A DNA stretch of 5,158 nt from Nanosynbacter sp. Its GTDB lineage: Bacteria; Patescibacteriota; Saccharimonadia; Saccharimonadales; Saccharimonadaceae. Shown here in pieces: positions 1 to 5,158 of this stretch; within the stretch, counting starts at the first letter, position 1, and the number at the start of each line of letters is the position of its first letter. Made by a program: the position numbers and the translations under genes. A model generated the notes under the pieces. It did not search any database. It saw only the letters and a program-made list of their open reading frames with translations, and was not told the origin of the DNA. The stretch lies in NCBI GenBank assembly GCA_029975625.1, contig JARKOR010000094.1, forward strand, positions 1 to 5,158. Reading direction: 5' to 3'.

Positions 1-135
1 TCAATTAGGGTTATAGAAATCACATCCGTGGATATACGCACAGGTAGCGATGGATTGACAATGAACTTGATTGGCCGGGCATATTATGAACCAGGGCGCA
101 ATATTGAACTCGGAACAAAGGTGGTAAAGCCATGA
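1..135 (+). CDS. C-terminal end of probable PilO-like pilus alignment protein (partial)
   Basis: An open frame enters from the left edge (base 1 is a first codon position) and ends at TGA 133-135, giving the last 44 residues of a protein. The visible tail has alternating polar/hydrophobic beta-strand character (for example LTMNLIGRAYYEPG, then LGTKVVKP). This fits the C-terminal ferredoxin-like domain of PilO or PilN, periplasm-side proteins that align the T4P inner-membrane platform. The assignment rests mainly on position: pilM-pilN-pilO commonly precede pilB in such operons. The tail has no membrane segment, consistent with a PilN/PilO topology where the single helix is N-terminal. Its stop overlaps the next start (ATGA, 132-135), which suggests translational coupling. 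PilN or another pilus accessory protein is an alternative; the start lies outside the window. Confidence 0.5.
   Translation, partial: SIRVIEITSVDIRTGSDGLTMNLIGRAYYEPGRNIELGTKVVKP
117..124 (+). promoter_or_regulatory. Ribosome binding site for the 78-aa membrane protein
   Basis: AAAGGTGG, one mismatch from AAAGGAGG, ends 7 bases before ATG 132. It lies inside the last codons of the upstream gene and supports the 132 start, so the downstream gene can initiate independently as well as by coupling through the ATGA overlap. Confidence 0.65.
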
Positions 136-368
136 AAAAATCAGATATTGCAATGATTGTATTGATTGCGAGCGTTGGTATGTTAATTGCTTATTTTATT
201 GCAACAAACATAACATTCCTACATGTGCCAGAAAACGGCGTCAAAGTGCAAACTATTCCGAAGCTTAGTGCTGACGTTGTCGAGCCGAGCACAGATGTAT
301 TTAACGAAAATGCCATTAATCCAACGGTCGAAGTGATAGTGGGGAATGACGGCGCTCTTAGCCGATAG
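132..368 (+). CDS. Small single-pass membrane protein of unknown function in pilus operon
   Basis: This 78-residue protein is not one I can assign to a named family. It starts with MKKSD, followed by one hydrophobic segment at about residues 7-28 and then about 50 mostly polar, acidic residues ending in NDGALSR. The positive-inside rule suggests the N-terminus is cytoplasmic and the tail is outside. There is no cysteine, so no lipobox, and no Gly-Phe-x3-Glu prepilin site, so it is neither a PilP-type lipoprotein nor a pilin. It sits between the pilO-like gene and pilB, the slot that pilP occupies in proteobacterial pilMNOPQ clusters. The start is fixed by a good ribosome site at 117-124 and by the ATGA overlap with the upstream stop; pilB begins 12 bases after its stop. 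A structural or scaffold partner of the PilN/PilO complex is a reasonable inference, based on context only. Confidence 0.8.
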   Translation: MKKSDIAMIVLIASVGMLIAYFIATNITFLHVPENGVKVQTIPKLSADVVEPSTDVFNENAINPTVEVIVGNDGALSR

Positions 369-380
369 AGAGATGCTGGC

Positions 381-2144
381 ATGGCACTATTAACCGAAGA
401 TATTATCGACAAATTAGAGCGACTCCTAGTTGAAGAGGGTTTAATTGAGAAATCTGTTCTCGATGACGCTATTGAGCGAGCAAAGGCTCAGGATAAACCC
501 TTGTTTTCTCTCCTTTCCGAGGAGAATGTGCTCGATCCCGAGCTGTTAACACACTCAATCGCTCAAGTTTCCGGGGTGCCCTACGTCAATTTAACGAATA
601 GTTTTATTGACCAAAATGTGCTCAACTTACTGCCGTCTGACATCGCTGAGCGTTTCATGGCTGTGCCGCTCGCGGAGGTGCAGAATCGGTTGGCGGTGGC
701 AATGATTGATGCAAACAACGTCCAAGCAGTTGATTATTTGGCAAACCGCATCCAGCGTCCGATTAAAGTCTTTATGGCCTCAGACGAGAGCGTACGTCAT
801 GTTCTTGGGCAGTACAAAACAGACCTTTCATCGGTGGCTGTGGCGGCGGAGGCATCGCAACAGGAGGCTCAGGCAGAGTCCGCCCGGGACATCAAGACAA
901 TCGTGCAGGACTCGCCAATTTCACGAGCGCTGAGCACCATTCTTGAATATGCCGTGAAGAGTCATGCCAGCGACGTACATATTGAACCACTAGAAAATGC
1001 GCTAAAAATCCGCTGCCGCGTAGACGGCGTTCTTCGAGAAATTATGCAGCTTCCAAAAAGTATTGAGCCGGCCCTGGTGAGTCGTATTAAAATTTTATCG
1101 AACTTAAAAATTGACGAACACCGTATCCCGCAAGATGGACAGTTCGCGGTTGAAGTGGCGGGCAAGGAAGTCGACTTACGTATCGCAATTAGCCCGGTAG
1201 TTTGGGGCGAGCAGGTGGTGATTCGTTTGCTTGATAAATCCGGTAATTCATTCGCGCTTGAGGAGATGGGGTATGCGGGGCGAGCTCTTAGAATGATTCG
1301 TAAAGGTATCAAGCGACCGAATGGTATGATTTTGACATCCGGTCCAACCGGTTCTGGTAAGTCGACAAGCCTATACGCACTTATTAAAGAGATAAAAGAT
1401 GATACGGTCAATATCGTGACCCTTGAGGATCCGGTTGAATACAAGATGGATGGGGTAAACCAAATCCAAGTGAACGCCGAAGTAGGGCTGACGTTTGCGT
1501 CCGGCCTTCGATCAATCCTACGTCAGGATCCAGATATTGTCATGGTAGGGGAAATTCGCGATTCAGAAACGGCCAATTTGGCCGTACAGGCAGCGCTGAC
1601 TGGACATTTAGTGTTCTCGACTCTCCATACCAACTCAGCCGCGGGCGTGCTACCGCGTCTTCTCGACATGGGTATTGAGCCATTCTTGATTGCCTCGACG
1701 GTCAATACGATCATCGGACAGCGTCTCGTTCGTCGAGTGGCAAAGAAGCGAGATGTATATCAATCCTCGGCTCTTGAAACCCAGGCAATTCAGGCAACAG
1801 TGGGTCATTTGCTGCCAAAAACGCAAAATGACATAGCAACGGTTTCGCAAGATCTTGGCTATAAGGACTTGCCACTTGCCGGACAAAACGCTTATACTCT
1901 AGTTAAGGGTCGAGATACGCCACAGGCACCCCGGGGGTATAGTGGCCGAGCAGGACTCTATGAGGTCATGGACATTACGGAGGAAATTCAAGGGCTTATC
2001 GTTAAACGAGCGACGAGCTCAGAAATTCAAAAAATGGCGATTCAGCAGGGAATGGTGACAATGCGTCAGGATGGTTACCTCAAGGCTCTCGGCGGAGTCA
2101 CTACACTAGAAGAAGTAAATCGTGTCGCAGCGGATACGGCATAA
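381..2144 (+). CDS. pilB: Type IV pilus extension ATPase PilB
   Basis: Cytoplasmic hexameric ATPase of the GspE/PilB secretion family that powers pilus assembly through PilC. At 587 residues it is of usual PilB length. Residues 1-145 form an N-terminal GspE_N/MshEN-like region, and 146-175 are an Ala/Gln/Glu-rich linker. The N2 domain begins at about 176, with the characteristic ASDVHIEP at 196-203. The ATPase core has Walker A GPTGSGKS at 321-328, the Asp box TLEDPVEY at 347-354, Walker B with DIVMVGE at 385-391 (catalytic Glu391 by family rule) and the His box TGHLVFSTLHTN at 407-418. GYSGRAGLYEVM at 519-530 is the conserved C-terminal element. The four zinc-binding cysteines usual before that element are absent: the only cysteine is Cys212. 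The start ATG 381 has only a weak AGAGAG site at 367-372. The SD of pilT abuts its stop codon, pointing to coupled expression. The PilB rather than PilT call rests on the long N-terminal domain and the downstream PilT paralogue. Confidence 0.95.
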   Translation: MALLTEDIIDKLERLLVEEGLIEKSVLDDAIERAKAQDKPLFSLLSEENVLDPELLTHSIAQVSGVPYVNLTNSFIDQNVLNLLPSDIAERFMAVPLAEVQNRLAVAMIDANNVQAVDYLANRIQRPIKVFMASDESVRHVLGQYKTDLSSVAVAAEASQQEAQAESARDIKTIVQDSPISRALSTILEYAVKSHASDVHIEPLENALKIRCRVDGVLREIMQLPKSIEPALVSRIKILSNLKIDEHRIPQDGQFAVEVAGKEVDLRIAISPVVWGEQVVIRLLDKSGNSFALEEMGYAGRALRMIRKGIKRPNGMILTSGPTGSGKSTSLYALIKEIKDDTVNIVTLEDPVEYKMDGVNQIQVNAEVGLTFASGLRSILRQDPDIVMVGEIRDSETANLAVQAALTGHLVFSTLHTNSAAGVLPRLLDMGIEPFLIASTVNTIIGQRLVRRVAKKRDVYQSSALETQAIQATVGHLLPKTQNDIATVSQDLGYKDLPLAGQNAYTLVKGRDTPQAPRGYSGRAGLYEVMDITEEIQGLIVKRATSSEIQKMAIQQGMVTMRQDGYLKALGGVTTLEEVNRVAADTA

Positions 2145-2150
2145 GGAGGG
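2144..2150 (+). promoter_or_regulatory. Strong Shine-Dalgarno that fixes the pilT start
   Basis: AGGAGGG begins at the last base of the pilB stop (TAA 2142-2144) and lies 4 bases before ATG 2155. It is the strongest ribosome site among the junctions here. It favours ATG 2155 over an in-frame GTG at 2122, which would overlap pilB and lacks such a site. It suggests efficient PilT translation from the shared transcript. Confidence 0.85.
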
Positions 2151-2154
2151 CAAT

Positions 2155-3222
2155 ATGGAACAGGGTCTGAGAATAGAAATTTTACTAGAGGAGGTAGTCA
2201 AGAAGCGGGCATCCGACCTTCATATTCAGGTAGGTTTGCCGCCTATGCTGCGTATTGATGGGTCGCTCGTGCCAACAGCGGGGACGCAGCCTCTCGATGA
2301 AGCGGCAGTGGAGCAGCTTGTATATCAAATTCTTGACGAAGATCAACGACAAATTCTCCTAAAAGACAAGGAATTCGACTTTAGCTTTGCGTTTGGTAAT
2401 TTGGGGCGATTTCGCGTAAACGCTTTTCATGAGCGTGGCAATCTGGCCGCCGCGCTCCGATTAATTCCAAATGAGATTAAGTCGGCGGCTGAGCTTGGTA
2501 TGCCGCCAATTGTCAATACGTTTGCCGATTTTCCACGCGGTCTCGTGCTTGTCACGGGCCCGACTGGGTCAGGCAAGTCGACGACGCTCGCTGCACTCGT
2601 CGACAAGATCAATACGGAAAAATCCCAACATATTATTACAATTGAAGACCCGATTGAGTTTACGCATAAGTCGAAAAAGTCAGTGGTAGTGCAGCGAGAG
2701 GTACACTATGATACCTATTCTTTCTCGGCGGCGCTGCGTAGCTCGCTCCGTCAAGACCCTGACGTCGTGCTGATTGGCGAGATGCGTGACCTCGAGACTA
2801 TTTCGGCGGCGATTACGATTGCCGAGACGGGTCACTTGGTCTTTGCTACGCTTCACACTAACTCGGCCGCGCAATCGATTGATCGTATGATTGACGTGTT
2901 TCCTCCGCATCAACAGCCGCAGATCCGCGCTCAGCTCTCTAATATCCTCATGGCAATCTGTTCACAGCGTCTCGTGCCGTCTATTGGTGGCGGACGCGTT
3001 GTAGCCGCTGAAGTGCTTATTGCGAATCCGGCGGTACGCAATATCATTCGCGAGGGTAAAAGCCACCAACTTGATGCTGTTATTCAGACCGGGGCCGATC
3101 AAGGCATGCAAACTATGGATCGCACGCTAGTTAACTTAGTACAATCGGGCGTGATAACCTATGATAATGCTCGCGAGTTTGCGGTTGACTTGACTGAATT
3201 TGAAAGGTTAATGCGGGGGTAG
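2155..3222 (+). CDS. pilT: Type IV pilus retraction ATPase PilT
   Basis: Hexameric cytoplasmic ATPase that depolymerises the pilus, giving retraction and twitching. From ATG 2155 it has 355 residues, typical for PilT. The N-terminal PAS-like domain opens with ASDLHIQVG at 19-27. The core has Walker A GPTGSGKST at 135-143, the Asp box ITIEDPIE at 161-168, Walker B DVVLIGE at 203-209 (Glu209 predicted catalytic) and the His box TGHLVFATLHTN at 225-236. AVRNIIRE at 293-300 matches the family's AIRNLIRE motif, known to be needed for retraction, and separates PilT from PilB and GspE. The product is shorter than PilB because it lacks the long N-terminal region. An in-frame GTG at 2122 would add 11 residues but is less likely, because AGGAGGG sits just before 2155. 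pilC starts 3 bases after the stop, so the two are probably coupled. PilU, a PilT paralogue, is a less likely alternative. Confidence 0.95.
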   Translation: MEQGLRIEILLEEVVKKRASDLHIQVGLPPMLRIDGSLVPTAGTQPLDEAAVEQLVYQILDEDQRQILLKDKEFDFSFAFGNLGRFRVNAFHERGNLAAALRLIPNEIKSAAELGMPPIVNTFADFPRGLVLVTGPTGSGKSTTLAALVDKINTEKSQHIITIEDPIEFTHKSKKSVVVQREVHYDTYSFSAALRSSLRQDPDVVLIGEMRDLETISAAITIAETGHLVFATLHTNSAAQSIDRMIDVFPPHQQPQIRAQLSNILMAICSQRLVPSIGGGRVVAAEVLIANPAVRNIIREGKSHQLDAVIQTGADQGMQTMDRTLVNLVQSGVITYDNAREFAVDLTEFERLMRG

Positions 3223-3225
3223 CTA

Positions 3226-4437
3226 ATGAAAAAATACGCATATGAAGCGAGAGATAGCGCCGACAATAAAATCGTTCGCTCAACGGTGCAAGCTGAAAGC
3301 GAAAGTTCCGCGGCAAAATTGCTGACAGCTCAGGGATTTATACCATTGAAAATTGAGTTGGACGATGAGAAGTCGGGATTTTTCAGACGATTATCTGGTC
3401 GTATCACAACGAAGGACAAAATTGTCTTTACGCGTCAGCTGGCAACCCTTATCGGTGCGGGGTTGCCTTTAGCTCAAAGTATGCGTACGGTGCTTGACCA
3501 GACGACCAATAAACGCATGCAGGAGGTCGTACAGGACGTCATTGTCGATATTGAGAGCGGAAAAACGTTGTCGGACGCCTTCTCAAAACATCCGGAAGTG
3601 TTTGATAAGGTATTTATCGCCTTAGTGACGGCAGGCGAGGCATCCGGTACGCTTGACGATGCTCTGCGCAGGGTTGCGGCTCAGCAGGAAAAAGACGCTG
3701 CGATGATGAGCAAAATTCGTGGCGCACTGACATATCCGATTATTGTGCTGGTAGTTATCTTGCTCGTTGTGGCATTTATGTTGATTACAGTCGTGCCGCA
3801 AGTGGAGAACCTCTACAAGGACCTTCATAAGGAGCTGCCGCTTATTACTCAAATTATGGTGAACGTTGCCAATTTCTTTATGTCATTCTGGTGGCTCGTC
3901 CTTATTGTTCTGTGTGTTGGCGGTTATTTCTTCATGCAATATCTAAAAACCGACTCTGGCATTCGCAATAAAGATTTATTCAAGCTGAACGTACCGATGT
4001 TTAGCGGCATGTTTCGCAAATTGTATATGGCACGGTTTTCTCGCACGGGACAGACGCTTCTTTCTACCGGTGTAGCCATGCTGGATATGCTACATATCAG
4101 CTCCGAGGCGGTTAACAATACGATTATCGGTGAGACGATCGAACGTGCAGCCGACCGAGTAAAAGGAGGTAAGGCGCTTTCGACGTCCCTTAAGGACGAG
4201 GAATACATACTTGAAATGGTACCCCAGATGATTAACATTGGAGAACAGTCGGGAAAAATCGATGATATGATGGGTAAATGCGCCCAGATTTATGAGGATG
4301 AGCTTGATGAGGAAATCAAAGCCATCTCAACCGCAATTGAACCGGTGCTTATGGTGGTTCTAGCTATTGTTGCTGGTGGTATGGTCGGAGCGATCTTGTT
4401 CCCAATCTATAGTCTCGTAAACGGCATAAATCTCTAG
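3226..4437 (+). CDS. pilC: Type IV pilus inner-membrane platform protein PilC
   Basis: Polytopic cytoplasmic-membrane protein of the GspF/PilC family on which PilB and PilT act to insert or extract pilin subunits. Its 403 residues match the family. An N-terminal cytoplasmic segment (1-60, starting MKKYAYEARD) precedes two repeated T2SSF domains, about 66-190 and 267-393. Each carries the family signature: GLPLAQS at 79-85 with AGEASGTLDDAL at 136-147 in the first, and IGEQSGKIDDMM at 338-349 in the second. Membrane segments are predicted at about 169-191, 218-239 and 370-397, the usual three. ATG 3226 follows the pilT stop by 3 bases, and the GGGGG at 3215-3219, inside the last pilT codons, is the likely ribosome site. 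A perfect internal AAAAGGAGGT at 4161-4170 encodes part of Val-Lys-Gly-Gly and has no start codon at proper distance, so it is probably incidental. The stop codon overlaps the -35 box of the pilin promoter. Confidence 0.95.
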   Translation: MKKYAYEARDSADNKIVRSTVQAESESSAAKLLTAQGFIPLKIELDDEKSGFFRRLSGRITTKDKIVFTRQLATLIGAGLPLAQSMRTVLDQTTNKRMQEVVQDVIVDIESGKTLSDAFSKHPEVFDKVFIALVTAGEASGTLDDALRRVAAQQEKDAAMMSKIRGALTYPIIVLVVILLVVAFMLITVVPQVENLYKDLHKELPLITQIMVNVANFFMSFWWLVLIVLCVGGYFFMQYLKTDSGIRNKDLFKLNVPMFSGMFRKLYMARFSRTGQTLLSTGVAMLDMLHISSEAVNNTIIGETIERAADRVKGGKALSTSLKDEEYILEMVPQMINIGEQSGKIDDMMGKCAQIYEDELDEEIKAISTAIEPVLMVVLAIVAGGMVGAILFPIYSLVNGINL

Positions 4438-4463
4438 ACAATTATTGCGGTCTGTAGTACCAT
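4435..4463 (+). promoter_or_regulatory. Candidate sigma-70-type promoter for the pilin gene
   Basis: TAGACA at 4435-4440 differs from TTGACA at one position. A 17-base spacer separates it from TACCAT at 4458-4463, which matches TATAAT at 4 of 6 positions. The bases before the -10 read TGTAG, resembling the TGTGG before the second promoter in this window. Transcription would start near 4470, giving a leader of about 66 bases before ATG 4536. The -35 box includes the pilC stop codon. Separate transcription of the pilin fits the usual need for far more pilin than assembly machinery. There is no terminator between pilC and the pilin gene, so read-through from upstream would also occur. This is a prediction by eye. 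Confidence 0.55.
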
Positions 4464-4516
4464 GGTAAACATAAGCATCTTTGCTTGCATGATAACAATG
4501 TAACAAGGGCATTAAC

Positions 4517-4524
4517 AGAAAGGT
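4517..4524 (+). promoter_or_regulatory. Ribosome binding site of the pilin gene
   Basis: AGAAAGGT, a partial match to AGAAAGGAGG, lies 11 bases before ATG 4536, a rather long spacing. No in-frame alternative start exists between the preceding in-frame TAA (4524-4526) and 4536 apart from ATT, and the 7-residue prepilin leader is right for the family, so the start is well supported although the site is only moderate. Confidence 0.5.
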
Positions 4525-4535
4525 AATACATTGGT

Positions 4536-4985
4536 ATGAAAAAACAACAAAAAGGATTTACGATCATTGAGGTGGTGCTGGTTCTGGCGATTGCCGGCCT
4601 TATCTTCCTGATGGTATTTATTGCCTTGCCGGCATTGAAGCGCGGACAGCGAGATGGCCAACGTCGACAAGATGTTAGCCGATTTATGAGTCAGATAAAT
4701 AGTTACTCAACAAACAACCGAGGGGATGTACCGTCTGCGGATAACTCCAGAATGCAAATATTCCTTCGAGATTATATGAAACAGCAGGACGGTGAGTTTA
4801 AAGATCCACAGACGGGTGAAAATTACACAGTAGCATTTACTGGAGATCCGACAACGAGTAAACTTATATATCAAACAGGCGCAAAGTGTAATGGTGAGGA
4901 GTTTACAACAGGGGCGGGTACTCGTGCAGTTGCTGTGCGCATTGCCCTAGAGGGTAGCGGTACGTATTGCCAAGACAACCAGTAA
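4536..4985 (+). CDS. pilA: Type IV prepilin, probable main pilin subunit
   Basis: Prepilin of 149 residues that would be processed to 142. The leader MKKQQKG is followed by FTIIEVV, giving the class III signal: cleavage after Gly7, with Phe1 (N-methylated in typical pilins) and Glu5 of the mature chain. Residues 8-33 form the hydrophobic helix that anchors the prepilin in the membrane and packs the fibre core. A strongly basic amphipathic stretch follows (KRGQRDGQRRQD at 35-46), then a polar globular head to residue 149. Only two cysteines occur, Cys118 and Cys145, positioned to close a C-terminal disulfide loop like the D-region of other type IVa pilins. It lies downstream of pilC with its own candidate promoter and is followed by a strong hairpin, so it can be expressed as a separate unit. 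It is called the main pilin from this arrangement; a minor pilin or pseudopilin cannot be excluded, as other pilin genes may lie elsewhere. Confidence 0.9.
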   Translation: MKKQQKGFTIIEVVLVLAIAGLIFLMVFIALPALKRGQRDGQRRQDVSRFMSQINSYSTNNRGDVPSADNSRMQIFLRDYMKQQDGEFKDPQTGENYTVAFTGDPTTSKLIYQTGAKCNGEEFTTGAGTRAVAVRIALEGSGTYCQDNQ

Positions 4986-5004
4986 CAAACGCTCTATCTA
5001 GCTA

Positions 5005-5041
5005 GAATTAATCCCGTATAAGTACGGGATTAATTCATTTT
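5005..5041 (+). terminator. Rho-independent terminator after the pilin gene
   Basis: A perfect 14-bp inverted repeat pairs 5005-5018 with 5023-5036 around a 4-base loop (TAAG, 5019-5022). The inner half of the stem contains CCCG paired with CGGG; the outer half is A/T-rich. It is followed by CATTTTG, with four T at 5038-5041. It sits 19 bases after the pilin stop. The T-run is short, so termination may be partial; the hairpin could also protect the pilin mRNA 3' end. The stem is symmetrical but there is no gene on the opposite strand to serve. Confidence 0.8.
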
Positions 5042-5051
5042 GTGGTACTAT
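5041..5051 (+). promoter_or_regulatory. Candidate extended -10 promoter for pilD
   Basis: TGTGGTACTAT contains TACTAT (5046-5051; 4 of 6 matches to TATAAT) preceded by TG at 5043-5044 and one base, the extended -10 layout. The place for a -35 box (about 5022-5028) falls in the 3' arm of the terminator hairpin and has no good match, so the promoter would depend on the extended -10. The expected transcription start is about 5058-5059, at or next to the first ATG of pilD. The motif resembles the -10 region of the pilin promoter (TGTAGTACCAT). Confidence 0.55.
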
Positions 5052-5058
5052 AGGGCTT

Positions 5059-5158
5059 ATGGATATGACAATTATTGGTATTAGCGCAGGAATTATCGGC
5101 GCGGCAATGGGGAGTTTCGCGGGTGCGCAAGTTTGGCGTCTTCGAGCGTCGCAGCTTA
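5059..5158 (+). CDS. pilD: N-terminus of prepilin peptidase PilD (partial)
   Basis: The frame runs off the right edge after 33 codons. The N-terminal sequence forms a hydrophobic segment (residues 4-26) carrying GSF at 18-20 and VWRLR at 25-29. This matches the first membrane helix of A24-family prepilin peptidases, where GSFxNxxxxRLP is the hallmark. The enzyme sits in the cytoplasmic membrane and cleaves the prepilin leader after Gly; in many bacteria it also N-methylates the new N-terminus. The two catalytic aspartates lie beyond the window, so activity cannot be judged. Two starts are possible: ATG 5059, which may be the first nucleotides of a leaderless mRNA, and ATG 5065, with AGGG at 5052-5055 at 9 bases. 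It follows the pilin, its substrate, separated by a terminator and its own promoter. Confidence 0.8.
   Translation, partial: MDMTIIGISAGIIGAAMGSFAGAQVWRLRASQL

Noticed and set aside
962..1444. Long minus-strand open frame opposite the pilB ATPase core
   Set aside because: It lies fully inside a clear gene, its translation shows no domain, and its length is explained by codon bias on the opposite strand.
2122..2154. Upstream GTG start for pilT giving 11 extra residues
   Set aside because: It would overlap pilB, has no ribosome site, and the strong AGGAGGG lies right before ATG 2155, where the family's N-terminus normally begins.
4161..4170. Perfect Shine-Dalgarno-like AAAAGGAGGT inside pilC
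   Set aside because: No ATG, GTG or TTG follows at a working distance and it encodes ordinary residues of the second PilC domain, so an internal start is not supported; at most a pausing site.
3924..4238. Minus-strand open frame of about 104 codons opposite pilC
   Set aside because: Antisense shadow of a well-supported gene with no recognisable protein features or own ribosome site.
4458..4467. 10-base palindrome TACCATGGTA as a possible operator
   Set aside because: It overlaps the proposed -10 box, but a single short palindrome occurs easily by chance and has no second copy in the window.
4489..4503. Tiny frame ATG-ATA-ACA-ATG-TAA in the pilin leader, a possible upstream ORF
   Set aside because: Four codons without a ribosome site; expected by chance in A/T-rich leader sequence.
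4997..5006. Palindrome TCTAGCTAGA just before the terminator
   Set aside because: It has no loop and overlaps the much stronger 14-bp terminator stem; no independent role can be argued.

Overview
This window looks like part of a chromosomal type IV pilus (T4P) assembly operon from a member of the Candidate Phyla Radiation, most likely Candidatus Saccharibacteria (TM7). The reasons are the gene order (inner-membrane alignment protein, small unknown, pilB, pilT, pilC, pilin, pilD), the absence of any secretin or lipoprotein gene, and the style of the pilin (short MKKQQKG leader, then a basic stretch with Q/R-rich residues after the hydrophobic helix). Base composition is moderate by eye, and TGA is used as a stop at the first gene end, so there is no sign of the UGA-glycine code of Gracilibacteria/Absconditabacteria. 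The lineage is an inference from memory of protein style, not from a search.

Layout: all genes are on the + strand. The 3' end of a probable pilO-like gene (1-135) overlaps by ATGA a 78-residue single-pass membrane protein of unknown function (132-368). Next come the extension ATPase PilB (381-2144), the retraction ATPase PilT (2155-3222) and the platform protein PilC (3226-4437), packed with gaps of 3-12 bases. A 98-base gap holds a plausible promoter whose -35 box overlaps the pilC stop codon, and a leader for the pilin gene (4536-4985). A strong 14-bp hairpin with a short T-run (5005-5041) follows the pilin. Immediately after it is an extended -10 promoter and the start of a prepilin peptidase gene (5059 onward), cut by the window end.

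How they work together: PilD cleaves the prepilin leader after Gly7. PilC in the cytoplasmic membrane, aligned by PilM/N/O-type proteins (upstream and mostly outside the window), is driven by PilB to add pilin subunits and by PilT to remove them, giving a retractile pilus. In cultured Saccharibacteria such pili are associated with surface motility and contact with the host bacterium.

The system itself is a known one. The points that stand out are the cysteine-free PilB (no tetracysteine zinc site, and an unusual insert in its place), the degenerate N-terminal c-di-GMP-type motif of PilB, the unassigned 78-aa protein, the separate promoter for the pilin, and the compact terminator/promoter junction with a possibly leaderless pilD transcript. 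I found no RNA genes, CRISPR, mobile elements or long repeats, and no gene on the minus strand that I could support.
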